Source: Bacteroidales bacterium Bact_09 (GTDB taxonomy: Bacteria > Bacteroidota > Bacteroidia > Bacteroidales > UBA932). From it: DNA of 63,516 nucleotides. Every line of letters begins with the position of its first letter. Within the stretch, counting starts at the first letter, position 1. The notes below the pieces were generated by a model. That model ran no database searches. It was not told where the DNA came from and saw nothing but the letters and a program-made list of their open reading frames with translations. Positions 15,936-23,879 of this stretch are shown piece by piece. The stretch lies in NCBI GenBank assembly GCA_001603455.1, contig LUZA01000006.1:1-63516 (forward strand). Reading direction: 5' to 3'. Position numbers and translations under genes: made by a program.

Positions 15936-16623
15936 ATTACGCCGTTTTAAGGAAAATAAAGGCTTCCCCAATCTGTACGAATCCTCTTTCGAGGAAGTTT
16001 ACGGAAAAGATCATCCCCTGAAAGGCAGGTGGGCCAAAGAAGTGTTTGGCAATGACAATCTGGTTATCCTGGAATTGGGCTGCGGCAAGGGTGAATATAC
16101 CCTGGCTCTTGCCAGGGGCGATAAGCAACATAACTATATAGGTATAGATATCAAAGGGGCTCGGTTATGGCGTGGAGCCAAAACGGCGTTGGAAGAAAAA
16201 ATTGAGAACGCGGCCTTTATTCGTACACGGATCGAGTTTATAGACAGTTTCTTTGCCCCCGGAGAAATATCAGAGATTTGGATTACCTTCCCTGATCCCC
16301 AGCCCAGGAAAGAGAACAGGCGGCTCACTTCGCCGCGTTTTTTGAACTGTTACTTGAAGTTTCTTACGCCCGGAGCCGTTATTCACCTGAAAACAGACAA
16401 CAGGCCTTTATACGATTATACCCGCCAGGTAGTTGAAAAATGGCAGGGTCTGCAATTACTGGATGCAGATACAGATATATATAACAGCAGGAGACCGGAC
16501 CGGGACCCTGCTGTTGCAGTAAGAACTTTTTATGAGCGTCTGTTTCTTGAAGAAGGAAAGCCCATTACTTACCTGAAATTTTCAACAGGTAATCTTTCCA
16601 CTGAGAATCGGGTAAGCCCCTAA
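15922..16623 (+). CDS. trmB: tRNA (guanine-N7)-methyltransferase
   Basis: TrmB forms 7-methylguanosine at position 46 of tRNA using SAM. The SAM-binding motif is LELGCGKGEYTLALA (about residues 50-64), followed by NYIGIDIKGARLWRGA. The family signature is WITFPDPQPRKENRRLTS, where the Asp and downstream basic residues are catalytic or tRNA-contacting in characterised members. The C-terminal FYERLFLEEGKPITYLKF is typical. 233 residues is normal. The start overlaps gldH by 14 bases. The last 59 bases overlap the convergent polyprenyl synthase gene, one of the longest tail overlaps here. Confidence 0.95.
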   Translation: MGKDKLRRFKENKGFPNLYESSFEEVYGKDHPLKGRWAKEVFGNDNLVILELGCGKGEYTLALARGDKQHNYIGIDIKGARLWRGAKTALEEKIENAAFIRTRIEFIDSFFAPGEISEIWITFPDPQPRKENRRLTSPRFLNCYLKFLTPGAVIHLKTDNRPLYDYTRQVVEKWQGLQLLDADTDIYNSRRPDRDPAVAVRTFYERLFLEEGKPITYLKFSTGNLSTENRVSP

Positions 16624-17536
16624 GCTGGTCCTGTGCCTGCAACATATGATGTTGCAGCACCCTGCTGGCATATCCCATACCGTCGTATTGATCTATAAAA
16701 CCCAAGATCCGCTCCAAGGCCGTATTGTCCCCTTTTTCCAAATTCCGTATCCAATCCACTATCCTGTACCGGAAATGCCCATCTCCGGCATGGGCCAGCG
16801 CCCCTAGCAGCGGCAGTGTGATCTTGGATTCTGTGATATCCTGGTAAGCCGGTTTTCCTGAATTTACAACTGGCTGATAATCCATCATATCGTCATGTAT
16901 CTGGAAGGCCATCCCCATGTGGTACGCTGCTTTTTCAAAAACAGGCCGGTATACAGATGACGTTTCCTTTTGGGGAACAGATAGTGCCCCCGAGATCATA
17001 GACGTCTGGAATAGTGAAACTGTTTTGTTTTCACAGATGGTATAATACTCGTCAAGGGTCAGATCCAGCGTATGGGATTTTTCCATCTGAAGCATCTCCC
17101 CTTCACTCAACGCCTCGATGGCATCGGCGTAAAGCGGAAGAAGGTGCATCCCTTCGTATTGCAGGAGGATCTGGAAGGCACGTGCAAACCAGTAATCGCC
17201 CAAAATGATGGATTCCCTTGCCCCAAACCTCTTGTGTACGCTCAAAATACCCCTTCGCATTTCGGCGTTATCGGCCACATCATCGTGAAGCAGCGATGCC
17301 GTGTGTATCATTTCTGCCACAGCTGCCACAGCATGGCTTAGCGGGCCGGGGGTCCCGCATATTCTGGCAGTACATAAAGCAAGAGCCGGCCTTAGCTGTT
17401 TCCCTGGTTTATCCAGGACGTAGGCATCTAAAGCCGATAGCAGGACATAAGGAGAATCCAGGGCTGTCTTCAGTATCTCCTCGAATGCCTTCCAGTCGGA
17501 GTCCAGAGACTGCCTGATCCGGCCCGTATCATACAT
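16565..17536 (-). CDS. Long-chain polyprenyl diphosphate synthase
   Basis: Trans-isoprenyl diphosphate synthase, condensing isopentenyl diphosphate onto an allylic primer. In Bacteroidota this type usually makes the menaquinone side chain. The first Asp-rich motif is DDVAD (in LLHDDVADNAEMRRG); the second is HDDMMD; the conserved KPGKQLRPAL and KTVSLF segments are present. Small residues (Ala, Ser) at positions -5 and -4 before the first motif are consistent with a long product (inference). It is last of a minus-strand set trxA, beta-barrel, synthase; the start lies six bases after the barrel stop. The 3' end overlaps trmB by 59 bp. Confidence 0.9.
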   Translation of the reverse strand: MYDTGRIRQSLDSDWKAFEEILKTALDSPYVLLSALDAYVLDKPGKQLRPALALCTARICGTPGPLSHAVAAVAEMIHTASLLHDDVADNAEMRRGILSVHKRFGARESIILGDYWFARAFQILLQYEGMHLLPLYADAIEALSEGEMLQMEKSHTLDLTLDEYYTICENKTVSLFQTSMISGALSVPQKETSSVYRPVFEKAAYHMGMAFQIHDDMMDYQPVVNSGKPAYQDITESKITLPLLGALAHAGDGHFRYRIVDWIRNLEKGDNTALERILGFIDQYDGMGYASRVLQHHMLQAQDQLRGLPDSQWKDYLLKISGK

Positions 17537-17542
17537 TGTTTT

Positions 17543-18157
17543 TCAGAAGAGAAATGCTACTGAAAGTTCAAACCCCCTCATATTGGCATCTTCCAGCTTC
17601 CAGTCCTTCGAGTCTATGTGAAGCGATTTCCCGTGTGCCAGTTGTCCAAAACTCCAGCTGTATTTGCCCGATATTTGCAATTTCCAGATCTCCAGTCCTG
17701 CACCCAGGCTCAACCCATAGTCAAATCGGTTCAGGTCTTCCCAGGGTACTTCTTCAAGAGCATTCCCTTTGGCCAAAGCATATCTTACATAGGGAGCGGC
17801 GAAGACATAAGGCCTCAGAAAGAGAATATTGATGCCCCACTGAATGTTCAAAGGAACTTCCAGGTAATCCAAACGGAAATTGTAGGATTTCTCGCTTACC
17901 CTTTCCATCATATCAGTACGAACCCGGCTGTAAAGAATCTCGGGCTGGAAAGACAATCCTACCAGGGGTATTCTGTACTGACCTCCTATACCGGCATGAA
18001 AACCGGTCTGGGAATTCCAGGATTGTTCCGGATTATCGATCTTTATATCCTGAAGTTTATTGAAATTCAAGCCCGCCTTAACCACGAAATTTCCCTGGGC
18101 CAGGGCTGCTGAACTTATGCAAAACATAAGTATTAGTGCGATCAGGTATTTTTTCAT
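17543..18157 (-). CDS. Porin-family outer-membrane beta-barrel protein
   Basis: 204 residues. The signal peptide (MKKYLIALILMFCISSAALA) is followed by alternating beta-strands typical of the small PorT/OmpW-like outer-membrane barrel families: FVVKAGLNFNKL, GFHAGIGGQYRIPLVGLSFQPEILYS, and a final GFELSVAFLF ending in Phe. About eight strands are likely. Function unknown; proteins of this class include immunogenic and structural barrels. The start lies one base from the trxA stop, suggesting one transcript with trxA and the polyprenyl synthase. Confidence 0.85.
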   Translation of the reverse strand: MKKYLIALILMFCISSAALAQGNFVVKAGLNFNKLQDIKIDNPEQSWNSQTGFHAGIGGQYRIPLVGLSFQPEILYSRVRTDMMERVSEKSYNFRLDYLEVPLNIQWGINILFLRPYVFAAPYVRYALAKGNALEEVPWEDLNRFDYGLSLGAGLEIWKLQISGKYSWSFGQLAHGKSLHIDSKDWKLEDANMRGFELSVAFLF

Positions 18158-18158
18158 C

Positions 18159-18482
18159 TTATTCAGTTATTAATGATTTCAATTTTTCTTCTATAGTCTG
18201 CTTATTAGTGGCACCAACAATCTTGTGGACTAATTCCCCGTTTTTAAAAAAAAGTAATGTGGGGATACTGCGGATCATATATTTGGCAGGAACTTCAGTT
18301 GCCACATCTACATCACATTTACATACCAGGACCCTGCCTTCCATTTCACGGGATACTTCATCCACGATGGGTGCAATCTGACGGCAGGGACCGCACCAGG
18401 CAGCCCAGAAATCAACCAGTACCGGAATCGTGGATTTTAATACAACCGTGTTAAAGTTGTCGTCTGTTACTATTTGACTCAT
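18159..18482 (-). CDS. trxA: Thioredoxin
   Basis: 107-residue classical thioredoxin, a cytoplasmic disulfide reductase working with thioredoxin reductase. The active site is WCGPC (Cys30 and Cys33). The conserved buried Asp (VDFWAAW, Asp24) and the cis-proline in RSIPTLLFF are present. No signal peptide. ATG at 18482 is 52 bases after the serine dehydratase stop. A perfect ten-base palindrome GTAAATTTAC (18519-18528) lies in that gap and might be regulatory. Downstream is the beta-barrel gene, one base away. Confidence 0.96.
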   Translation of the reverse strand: MSQIVTDDNFNTVVLKSTIPVLVDFWAAWCGPCRQIAPIVDEVSREMEGRVLVCKCDVDVATEVPAKYMIRSIPTLLFFKNGELVHKIVGATNKQTIEEKLKSLITE

Positions 18483-18534
18483 AGTGTTTTAATAATTAAT
18501 TACTAACGTTGTGTTGTGTAAATTTACAAAAAAT

Positions 18535-19731
18535 TCATTTATTCGACACAATGGCCAGTCCTCCTTCCGCTGTTTCTTTGTAAAGGGAGGGTAAATCGTG
18601 ACCGGTCCGTTTCATGGTTTCAATAACCGTATCAAAACTAATACGGTGTGTTCCATCCGAAAGCAATGCGTACATATTGGCATCAATGGCCCTGGTGGCA
18701 CCAAAAGCGTTCCTTTCAATACAGGGAATCTGAACCAGTCCGCAGACCGGATCGCACGTGAGTCCCAAAAAATGTTCCATCCCTATGCTGGCGGCATATT
18801 CTGCCTGGGCAATGCTACCACCGAAAAGCTGCACGGCTGCAGCGGCAGACATGGAACAAGCCGAGCCTATCTCCCCCTGGCACCCTACCTCAGCTCCCGA
18901 AATGGAAGCATTGCTTTTAATCAATGTCCCTATCAGACCGGCTGTCGCCAGTGCTCGCAGGATCCTTTTTTTTGAAAAATTGTAAGAAGTTTGATTCAGA
19001 TACAGTACCGAAGGGATCACACCGCTACTGCCACATGTGGGTGCCGTTACAATGACCGATCCCGAGGCATTTTCTTCTGCCACCGCAAGTGCATACGAAA
19101 AAGCCATTGCTCTTCGTTGCATGGACCCTTTGTATCCCTGCGCTTTTATATAATAGGAGGCAGCCCTGCGCGCCAAATGGAGCGGACCCGGAAGCACGCC
19201 TTCATTCTCGAGCCCCCGTTGTATGGCCGCCTTCATGGTCTGCCAGACACTTTCCAGGTAGTCCAGGATATCCTGGTCTTCAAACATGGCCACGTACTCC
19301 CAAAAATGCAATCCTTTTTCCTGGCAATATTTCAGGATGTCGGCCATTTTGTTCAACGGATAGATGATCTTACGCGAAGTCCTTTTTCCTGTATCGGAGA
19401 GATCTCCGCCGCCTATGCTAAAGGTCAGCCAATTGTCCAGGATTTTTCCTTCACCATCGAGGGCCCGGAACTCTATCCCGTTGGGATGTTGCTTAAGTAT
19501 TGTAGTGCGGTCCCAGACAATGTCCACGGGCCTTGGATTAAAGGCATCCTGGAGGGCTTTGTCTGTGAAATGTCCTTTACCCGTAGCGGCAAGGCTTCCG
19601 TAAAGGGTGACAGAAAAACCTGCGGCCAAAGGATTCCGGGTGGCAAAATCCAGGGCCGCCTTTCTGGGTGCCATCGTATGTGAACTCGAGGGTCCGTTAC
19701 CTATTTTGAAAATCTCCTTAATGCTCTCCAT
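18535..19731 (-). CDS. sdaA: L-serine dehydratase, iron-sulfur type
   Basis: Single-chain [4Fe-4S] L-serine ammonia-lyase converting serine to pyruvate and ammonia. The N-terminal beta domain starts KIGNGPSSSHTM, the substrate-recognition motif. The catalytic alpha domain has TAPTCGSSGVIPS, GCQGEIGSACSMSAAA and CDPVCGLVQIPC, which provide the cluster cysteines. Length 398 is typical of fused enzymes. ATG at 19731 gives the standard N terminus (MESIKEIFKIGNG). A -7 box lies only six bases upstream, implying a nearly leaderless mRNA. Divergent from the PspC-PadR module. With a dipeptidyl-peptidase elsewhere in the window it fits an amino-acid-fermenting lifestyle (inference). Confidence 0.95.
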   Translation of the reverse strand: MESIKEIFKIGNGPSSSHTMAPRKAALDFATRNPLAAGFSVTLYGSLAATGKGHFTDKALQDAFNPRPVDIVWDRTTILKQHPNGIEFRALDGEGKILDNWLTFSIGGGDLSDTGKRTSRKIIYPLNKMADILKYCQEKGLHFWEYVAMFEDQDILDYLESVWQTMKAAIQRGLENEGVLPGPLHLARRAASYYIKAQGYKGSMQRRAMAFSYALAVAEENASGSVIVTAPTCGSSGVIPSVLYLNQTSYNFSKKRILRALATAGLIGTLIKSNASISGAEVGCQGEIGSACSMSAAAAVQLFGGSIAQAEYAASIGMEHFLGLTCDPVCGLVQIPCIERNAFGATRAIDANMYALLSDGTHRISFDTVIETMKRTGHDLPSLYKETAEGGLAIVSNK

Positions 19732-19737
19732 CGGTTA

Positions 19738-19745
19738 CAAAGATA
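19738..19745 (-). promoter_or_regulatory. Putative -7 box of serine dehydratase gene
   Basis: Minus-strand TATCTTTG lies six bases before the ATG at 19731, so transcription would begin at or next to the start codon. No convincing -33 TTTG. Confidence 0.45.
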
Positions 19746-19755
19746 GCGATATCTG

Positions 19756-19770
19756 AACTTCTTTGAAGTT
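19756..19770. repeat. Inverted repeat AACTTC-TTT-GAAGTT
   Basis: Perfect six-base arms with a three-base spacer between the divergent serine dehydratase and PspC genes. It lies just upstream of the dehydratase -7 box, where a repressor or activator could bind. A T run follows on the plus strand, but no plus-strand gene lies upstream to terminate, so an operator is more likely than a terminator. Confidence 0.4.
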
Positions 19771-19786
19771 TTTTAAAAATTTTTAG

Positions 19787-19805
19787 TACCTTGCGGTGCA
19801 AGGTA
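19787..19805. repeat. Inverted repeat TACCTTGC-GGT-GCAAGGTA, candidate operator
   Basis: Perfect eight-base arms with a three-base spacer, 15 bases before the -7 box at 19820-19827 that should drive the PspC-PadR-PspC genes. The position and symmetry suit a dimeric regulator; the encoded PadR protein is the obvious candidate (inference). It does not match the ATGT-N8-ACAT half-sites known for some PadR proteins. Confidence 0.5.
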
Positions 19806-19819
19806 TCAAATATTTTATA

Positions 19820-19827
19820 TATCTTTG
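19820..19827 (+). promoter_or_regulatory. Putative -7 box of PspC-PadR-PspC module
   Basis: TATCTTTG matches TAnnTTTG, 40 bases before the ATG at 19868. The nearest -33-like CTTG (19790-19793) is 26 bases away, longer than usual, and lies inside the inverted repeat at 19787-19805. This is compatible with a promoter needing or blocked by a regulator. Confidence 0.4.
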
Positions 19828-19867
19828 CATCGTAAAATTCTGATAAAAACCGATACTGGATAAAATT

Positions 19868-20473
19868 ATGAAAAAAGTAATGAATATTGGAATTGGCAGA
19901 AGCAGCTTTGTCATTGAGGAAGATGCCTATCAAAGACTCGATCTCTATCTGGAGCGTTTCCGTAATAAAATGGACAGTCGTGACGCCGGCGAAGTCATGG
20001 AAGACGTTGAGCAACGAATCGCCGAACTCTTTTATGAGTATACCAACAGCAAAAGCGAAGTGGTCACCCTGGAGGTTGTCGAACGTGTCATCCGGCAACT
20101 GGGTTATCCCAACGATTCGGAGGATGACCCTGATTTGGAGGAAACGACACGCAAATCAAAACGCCGCAACGGATATTCTGGTTATGAACGTTATGACGGG
20201 CTTGGTGAAAGACCCCGTAAAAGACTTTTCCGTGACCCCGACAACACCATGATAGGGGGTGTTTGTAGCGGTCTTGCGGCATATATAAACTGTGATCCGG
20301 TTCTTATCCGGGTTCTAGCGGTTGTGACCTTTTTCATGGGGACTGCAAGTCTCTGGATCTATATCATTTTATGGATAGCTGTACCTATGGCCCGTACGGC
20401 ATCCGAAAAACTTGAAATGAGGGGATTGCCCGTTACAGCAGAAAATCTGCGCCGGTTCAGTGGAAGACACTGA
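19868..20473 (+). CDS. PspC-domain membrane protein (short)
   Basis: 201 residues. The N-terminal cytoplasmic part (1-95) has the pattern MKKVMNIGIGRSSFVIEEDA ... VEQRIAELFYEY, shared with the longer PspC protein at 20835. The PspC domain begins at RLFRDPDNTMIGGVCSGLAA, followed by two hydrophobic segments (about 139-175). In enterobacteria PspC helps sense envelope stress; in Bacteroidota the same domain is commonly found beside PadR regulators with unknown input. Five bases separate its stop from the extended PadR reading frame. It is first of a three-gene module. Confidence 0.9.
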   Translation: MKKVMNIGIGRSSFVIEEDAYQRLDLYLERFRNKMDSRDAGEVMEDVEQRIAELFYEYTNSKSEVVTLEVVERVIRQLGYPNDSEDDPDLEETTRKSKRRNGYSGYERYDGLGERPRKRLFRDPDNTMIGGVCSGLAAYINCDPVLIRVLAVVTFFMGTASLWIYIILWIAVPMARTASEKLEMRGLPVTAENLRRFSGRH

Positions 20474-20505
20474 ACAAGATGAATACGAATTTAAAGATCG
20501 CTGCT

Positions 20506-20838
20506 ATGAATAAAAAAAATATTGAGAACATCAAGTCACAGATGCGAAGGGGAGTGCTGGAATACTGCATTCTGTGCGTACTTGACAAAAACGATGCTTA
20601 TGCATCTGAACTTATAGGTAAGTTGAAAGATGCCCGGATCATTGTTGTGGAAGGAACTTTGTATCCATTGCTGACCCGCCAGAAAAACCAGGGACTCCTG
20701 ACATACCGGTGGGAAGAGTCCACTCAGGGACCTCCCAGAAAATACTACACGCTGACCGACAAAGGACGTGATCTCTTGCACGAAATGGACAAGGCGTGGA
20801 CCGAAATTGTTGAAACACTTGATATTCTGAGAAAATGA
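20506..20838 (+). CDS. PadR-family transcriptional regulator
   Basis: Small winged-helix repressor. Starting at the ATG at 20506 gives 110 residues and the usual N terminus MNKKNIENIKSQMRRGVLEY; an ATG at 20479 would add nine atypical residues. The helix-turn-helix is about LLDKNDAYASELIGKLKDA-like, followed by the PadR wing GTLYPLLTRQKNQGLLTYRW and TLTDKGRDLLHEM. The family normally represses neighbouring genes and responds to small ligands or phosphorylation. Lying between two PspC genes, it probably autoregulates the module, perhaps through the inverted repeat at 19787. Its TGA overlaps the ATG of the next gene. Confidence 0.9.
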   Translation: MNKKNIENIKSQMRRGVLEYCILCVLDKNDAYASELIGKLKDARIIVVEGTLYPLLTRQKNQGLLTYRWEESTQGPPRKYYTLTDKGRDLLHEMDKAWTEIVETLDILRK

Positions 20839-22352
20839 AAAAAGTAATAAAAGTAAGCATAAACAAAATGCCCTTTACGCTGGCTGAAGATGCCTACAGC
20901 GTCCTGAAAGTATATCTGGATCACCTGCGCCGGTATTATTCCGGCAGGGAGGGAGGTTTTGAAATTGTAGACGGTATTGAAGAGCGTATTGCCGAATTGT
21001 TGGCCGAACGTACCGATATGGGTGTTCGCGTTGTGTCCAAAGCCGATATTGACAACGTTCTGGAGATCATGGGACCTCCCGAGGTCATTGAAGAAGAGGA
21101 TGAAGGGGCCGGTCCGGAAGCGTACCAAAACAGCCCGAACCCACCCAAAAAACTTTACCGCGACATTGACCATAAGGTTGTAGGAGGCGTATGTTCCGGT
21201 CTGGCGGCCTATTTTAATATAGATGTGATCATTATCCGTGTGCTTTATCTGGCCTTTCTTTTCATTCCTTCTGTCATTCATGTAACGACCCATATAAAGT
21301 ACTGGGGAAATCTGGGTTTTAATTTCCCCTGGTTCTTTGTATTGCTTTATCTGATCATGTGGATCATAATTCCCGCCGCCCATACGGTAGAAGAAAAATA
21401 TGCCATGAGGGGAGAACCCCTCTCGGCACGCGGCGTGCAGCGTACACGCAGACCTGTGGCAACACCACGCTACAGCTCCGAATCAAGGCCTACTTCTGTT
21501 GAAAGGAACAAGTTTTTGGGTGTCCTGGGTCGCGTTTTTGCCGTTTTGGTGGGATTGTTTTTCCTGATCTCAAGTTCGGCGGTATTGATAGCCATCGTGG
21601 TGGCATTTTTTGCTACCGGGTTCGCACTCAATTTTTTTCCCACGGCACTGCTGGATGTTTTTGCCTTCCCTGCGAATATGATTTGGTTTAAGATATTTAC
21701 CCTGCTGATTCTGATCATACCCGTGTTGGGCTTCATTCATCTGGGATCAATTCTGGTGTTCAACATAAAAGGTCATCGGTGGATAGGGGCCACCTTGTTC
21801 TTTGTATGGCTGGCTTCTCTCATCGGACTGATCATAATAGGATCACAGGGGGCCGGGAATTTCCGCCGTCATGCCCTTTTTGAAGAAAGCATTCCGTTGG
21901 AACTAACCTCGGATACCCTCTATATAGAGATGGAATCACAGGATGATTTTATGTTTGAACGTTACTGGCTCCAAGCTGACAACTCATACTACAAACTGGG
22001 GTGGATAGCAGGAGATCGCAATAAAGTGAGCCTGGTAGCTTTCCCTCCTCTGACCATTGTCCGTCAGGCGGAAAGTGAAACACCTTCGGTACTGGTCAGA
22101 TCCCGTTCATTCGGCAGGTCGGAGCGCAGTGCCGAGATGGCGGCAGAGTCGCTTAAACCTGTTTTGGATATCAAGGGGAATGTTCTCTCTATTCACGCGT
22201 TCGAGGCCTGTCAGGAAAATCCGTGGGAAGGCAACACCGGGTCACTCCGGCTTTATGTGCCCGGGGATCAGGTGATCATTGTCCGCAAACCTGTGTATCA
22301 CGAATTTGGGGTCTCACGTTCCAGAAAAGTGAACATTATCCGTTCTGAATGA
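20835..22352 (+). CDS. PspC-domain membrane protein (long)
   Basis: 505 residues. Residues 1-95 repeat the layout of the gene at 19868 (MKKVIKVSINKMPFTLAEDA ... EERIAELLAER). The PspC domain starts at KLYRDIDHKVVGGVCSGLAA and has an inserted loop between its membrane segments (about 138-178). Further hydrophobic segments at about 235-275 (tandem), 280-310 and 318-338 follow, then an extracytoplasmic C-terminal domain of about 160 residues with beta character (DTLYIEMESQDDF). The shared N terminus suggests the two PspC genes arose by duplication with PadR between them. ATGA overlap with padR implies coupled translation. The 3' end overlaps kbl by 17 bp. Confidence 0.88.
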   Translation: MKKVIKVSINKMPFTLAEDAYSVLKVYLDHLRRYYSGREGGFEIVDGIEERIAELLAERTDMGVRVVSKADIDNVLEIMGPPEVIEEEDEGAGPEAYQNSPNPPKKLYRDIDHKVVGGVCSGLAAYFNIDVIIIRVLYLAFLFIPSVIHVTTHIKYWGNLGFNFPWFFVLLYLIMWIIIPAAHTVEEKYAMRGEPLSARGVQRTRRPVATPRYSSESRPTSVERNKFLGVLGRVFAVLVGLFFLISSSAVLIAIVVAFFATGFALNFFPTALLDVFAFPANMIWFKIFTLLILIIPVLGFIHLGSILVFNIKGHRWIGATLFFVWLASLIGLIIIGSQGAGNFRRHALFEESIPLELTSDTLYIEMESQDDFMFERYWLQADNSYYKLGWIAGDRNKVSLVAFPPLTIVRQAESETPSVLVRSRSFGRSERSAEMAAESLKPVLDIKGNVLSIHAFEACQENPWEGNTGSLRLYVPGDQVIIVRKPVYHEFGVSRSRKVNIIRSE

Positions 22353-23529
22353 CCTTCAGTTCCTTTCCGACCTTGCAGAAGGCCTGAATACAGTCGTCAA
22401 GTTGCCGGAGCTCGTGTGCCGCAGATATTTGAACGCGGATGCGGGCCTCGCCTTTTGGCACCACTGGATAGGAAAAACCGGTGACATAAATCCCTTCTTC
22501 CTGCAGTGAGGCGGCAAATTCCTGGGCAAGACGGGCATCATAGAGCATCACAGCGCAGATGGCACTTTGCGTGGGTTTGATGTCAAACCCGGCTTCCTGC
22601 ATTTTCTGAACAAAATAAGATGTGTTCCCGTGCAATTTGTCTTGCAGCAGATTATCCCTGTCCAGCAGATTGAAAGCAGCTATGCCGGCAGCGGCCACCA
22701 TAGGAGGTATAGAATTGGAAAACAGGTACGGACGTGAACGCTGGCGCAGTAACTCTACGACTTCTTTTTTACCTGTGGTGAACCCTCCGATGGCCCCTCC
22801 AAAAGCTTTTCCGAGCGTTCCGGTAAGGATCTCTACCTGGCCTTTCAGGCCGTACAACTCTGTAGTACCCCGTCCGGTGTTCCCCACAACTCCCGCCGAA
22901 TGTGATTCATCTACCATGACCATGGCATCATATTGCCGAGCCAGTGCATAGATTTTGTCAAGAGGCGCCACATTTCCGTCCATGGAAAAGACGCCGTCGG
23001 TAACGATCAGGCGGAAACGCTGTTGCTGTGCCTGCTGCAGGCATTTTTCCAGGTCTGCCATATCTGCGTTAGCATAACGGTAGCGTTGCGCTTTGCACAA
23101 ACGTACTCCGTCTATGATCGAAGCATGGTTCAAGGCATCGGAAATGATGGCATCTTCCCGGTTCAGCAAAGGTTCGAATATTCCTCCGTTTGCATCAAAG
23201 CACGATGCGTACAAGATGGTGTCTTCTGTTCCGAAAAACTTTGAAATAGTGTTTTCCAGTTCTTTATGCAAGTCCTGGGTACCACAGATAAACCGCACGC
23301 TCGACATGCCGTATCCGCGTTGCCGGAGTGCTTCCTCGGCGGCTTTGACCAGTTGGGGATGATTGGATAAGCCCAGGTAGTTGTTGGCACAAAAATTAAG
23401 GACCTGTTTGTTTTTAACGGTAATGGATGAACTCTGAGGCGAAGTAATGATCCTTTCTTCTTTATATAATCCGGCTTCGCGGATCTCTTTGAGATCTTTC
23501 TGAAGGTGTTTTTGAAAAGGTGAATACAT
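22336..23529 (-). CDS. kbl: Glycine C-acetyltransferase (2-amino-3-ketobutyrate CoA ligase)
   Basis: PLP-dependent alpha-oxoamine synthase that cleaves 2-amino-3-ketobutyrate with CoA to glycine and acetyl-CoA in threonine breakdown. The pyridoxal lysine is in GTLGKAFGGAIGG; VDESHSAGVVGNTGRGT holds the PLP-binding Asp and His; FCANNYLGLSNHPQL is the usual N-terminal motif. 397 residues is normal. No threonine dehydrogenase gene is next to it in this window. Related family members (serine palmitoyltransferase, KBL-like) cannot be fully excluded, but overall similarity to Kbl is strong. Six bases after secG in transcription order. Confidence 0.92.
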   Translation of the reverse strand: MYSPFQKHLQKDLKEIREAGLYKEERIITSPQSSSITVKNKQVLNFCANNYLGLSNHPQLVKAAEEALRQRGYGMSSVRFICGTQDLHKELENTISKFFGTEDTILYASCFDANGGIFEPLLNREDAIISDALNHASIIDGVRLCKAQRYRYANADMADLEKCLQQAQQQRFRLIVTDGVFSMDGNVAPLDKIYALARQYDAMVMVDESHSAGVVGNTGRGTTELYGLKGQVEILTGTLGKAFGGAIGGFTTGKKEVVELLRQRSRPYLFSNSIPPMVAAAGIAAFNLLDRDNLLQDKLHGNTSYFVQKMQEAGFDIKPTQSAICAVMLYDARLAQEFAASLQEEGIYVTGFSYPVVPKGEARIRVQISAAHELRQLDDCIQAFCKVGKELKVIQNG

Positions 23530-23535
23530 AACTGA

Positions 23536-23877
23536 TTATTCTGTGGGAGGCAGCGGTTTGGTATCTTCTGTCCCGGAAGGGAATTGCGGCAGCCCGGCGG
23601 GTTGCTGTGTTTGTTCCAGACGCTGTTCCAGGTTGGAGTTTTTCTTATTCCTGCCGGTGGAAATGAATGTCGTTCCCAACAGGCATAGTACCAAAATGGC
23701 TATGGCCAGGGTCCAAGTGGCTTTTTCCAGAAAATCGGCCGTCTGACGTACGCCAAAAGTTGTGTTACCCGTTGCAAAATTGGCTGCCAACCCTCCTCCT
23801 TTGGAATTCTGTACCAAAACGACTAGTGTCAGCAGTATGCTTGCAATAACAATGAGAATGGCGGTTACTGTATACAT
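23536..23877 (-). CDS. secG: Preprotein translocase subunit SecG
   Basis: 113 residues. Two membrane helices, at about residues 3-22 and 52-70 (ATWTLAIAILVLCLLG), flank the cytoplasmic loop with the SecG signature VQNSKGGGLAANF. A hydrophilic Gln/Pro-rich tail follows, usual in Bacteroidota. It is part of the SecYEG channel. It is downstream of the sigma-54 regulator, lptE and a TPR-like gene, a conserved Bacteroidales order, with two bases between the upstream stop and its start. Confidence 0.95.
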   Translation of the reverse strand: MYTVTAILIVIASILLTLVVLVQNSKGGGLAANFATGNTTFGVRQTADFLEKATWTLAIAILVLCLLGTTFISTGRNKKNSNLEQRLEQTQQPAGLPQFPSGTEDTKPLPPTE

Positions 23878-23879
23878 GT

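Noticed and set aside
18991-19683. 230-residue plus-strand frame inside the serine dehydratase gene
   Set aside because: Shadow of a conserved enzyme; composition is random-like and no start context is visible.
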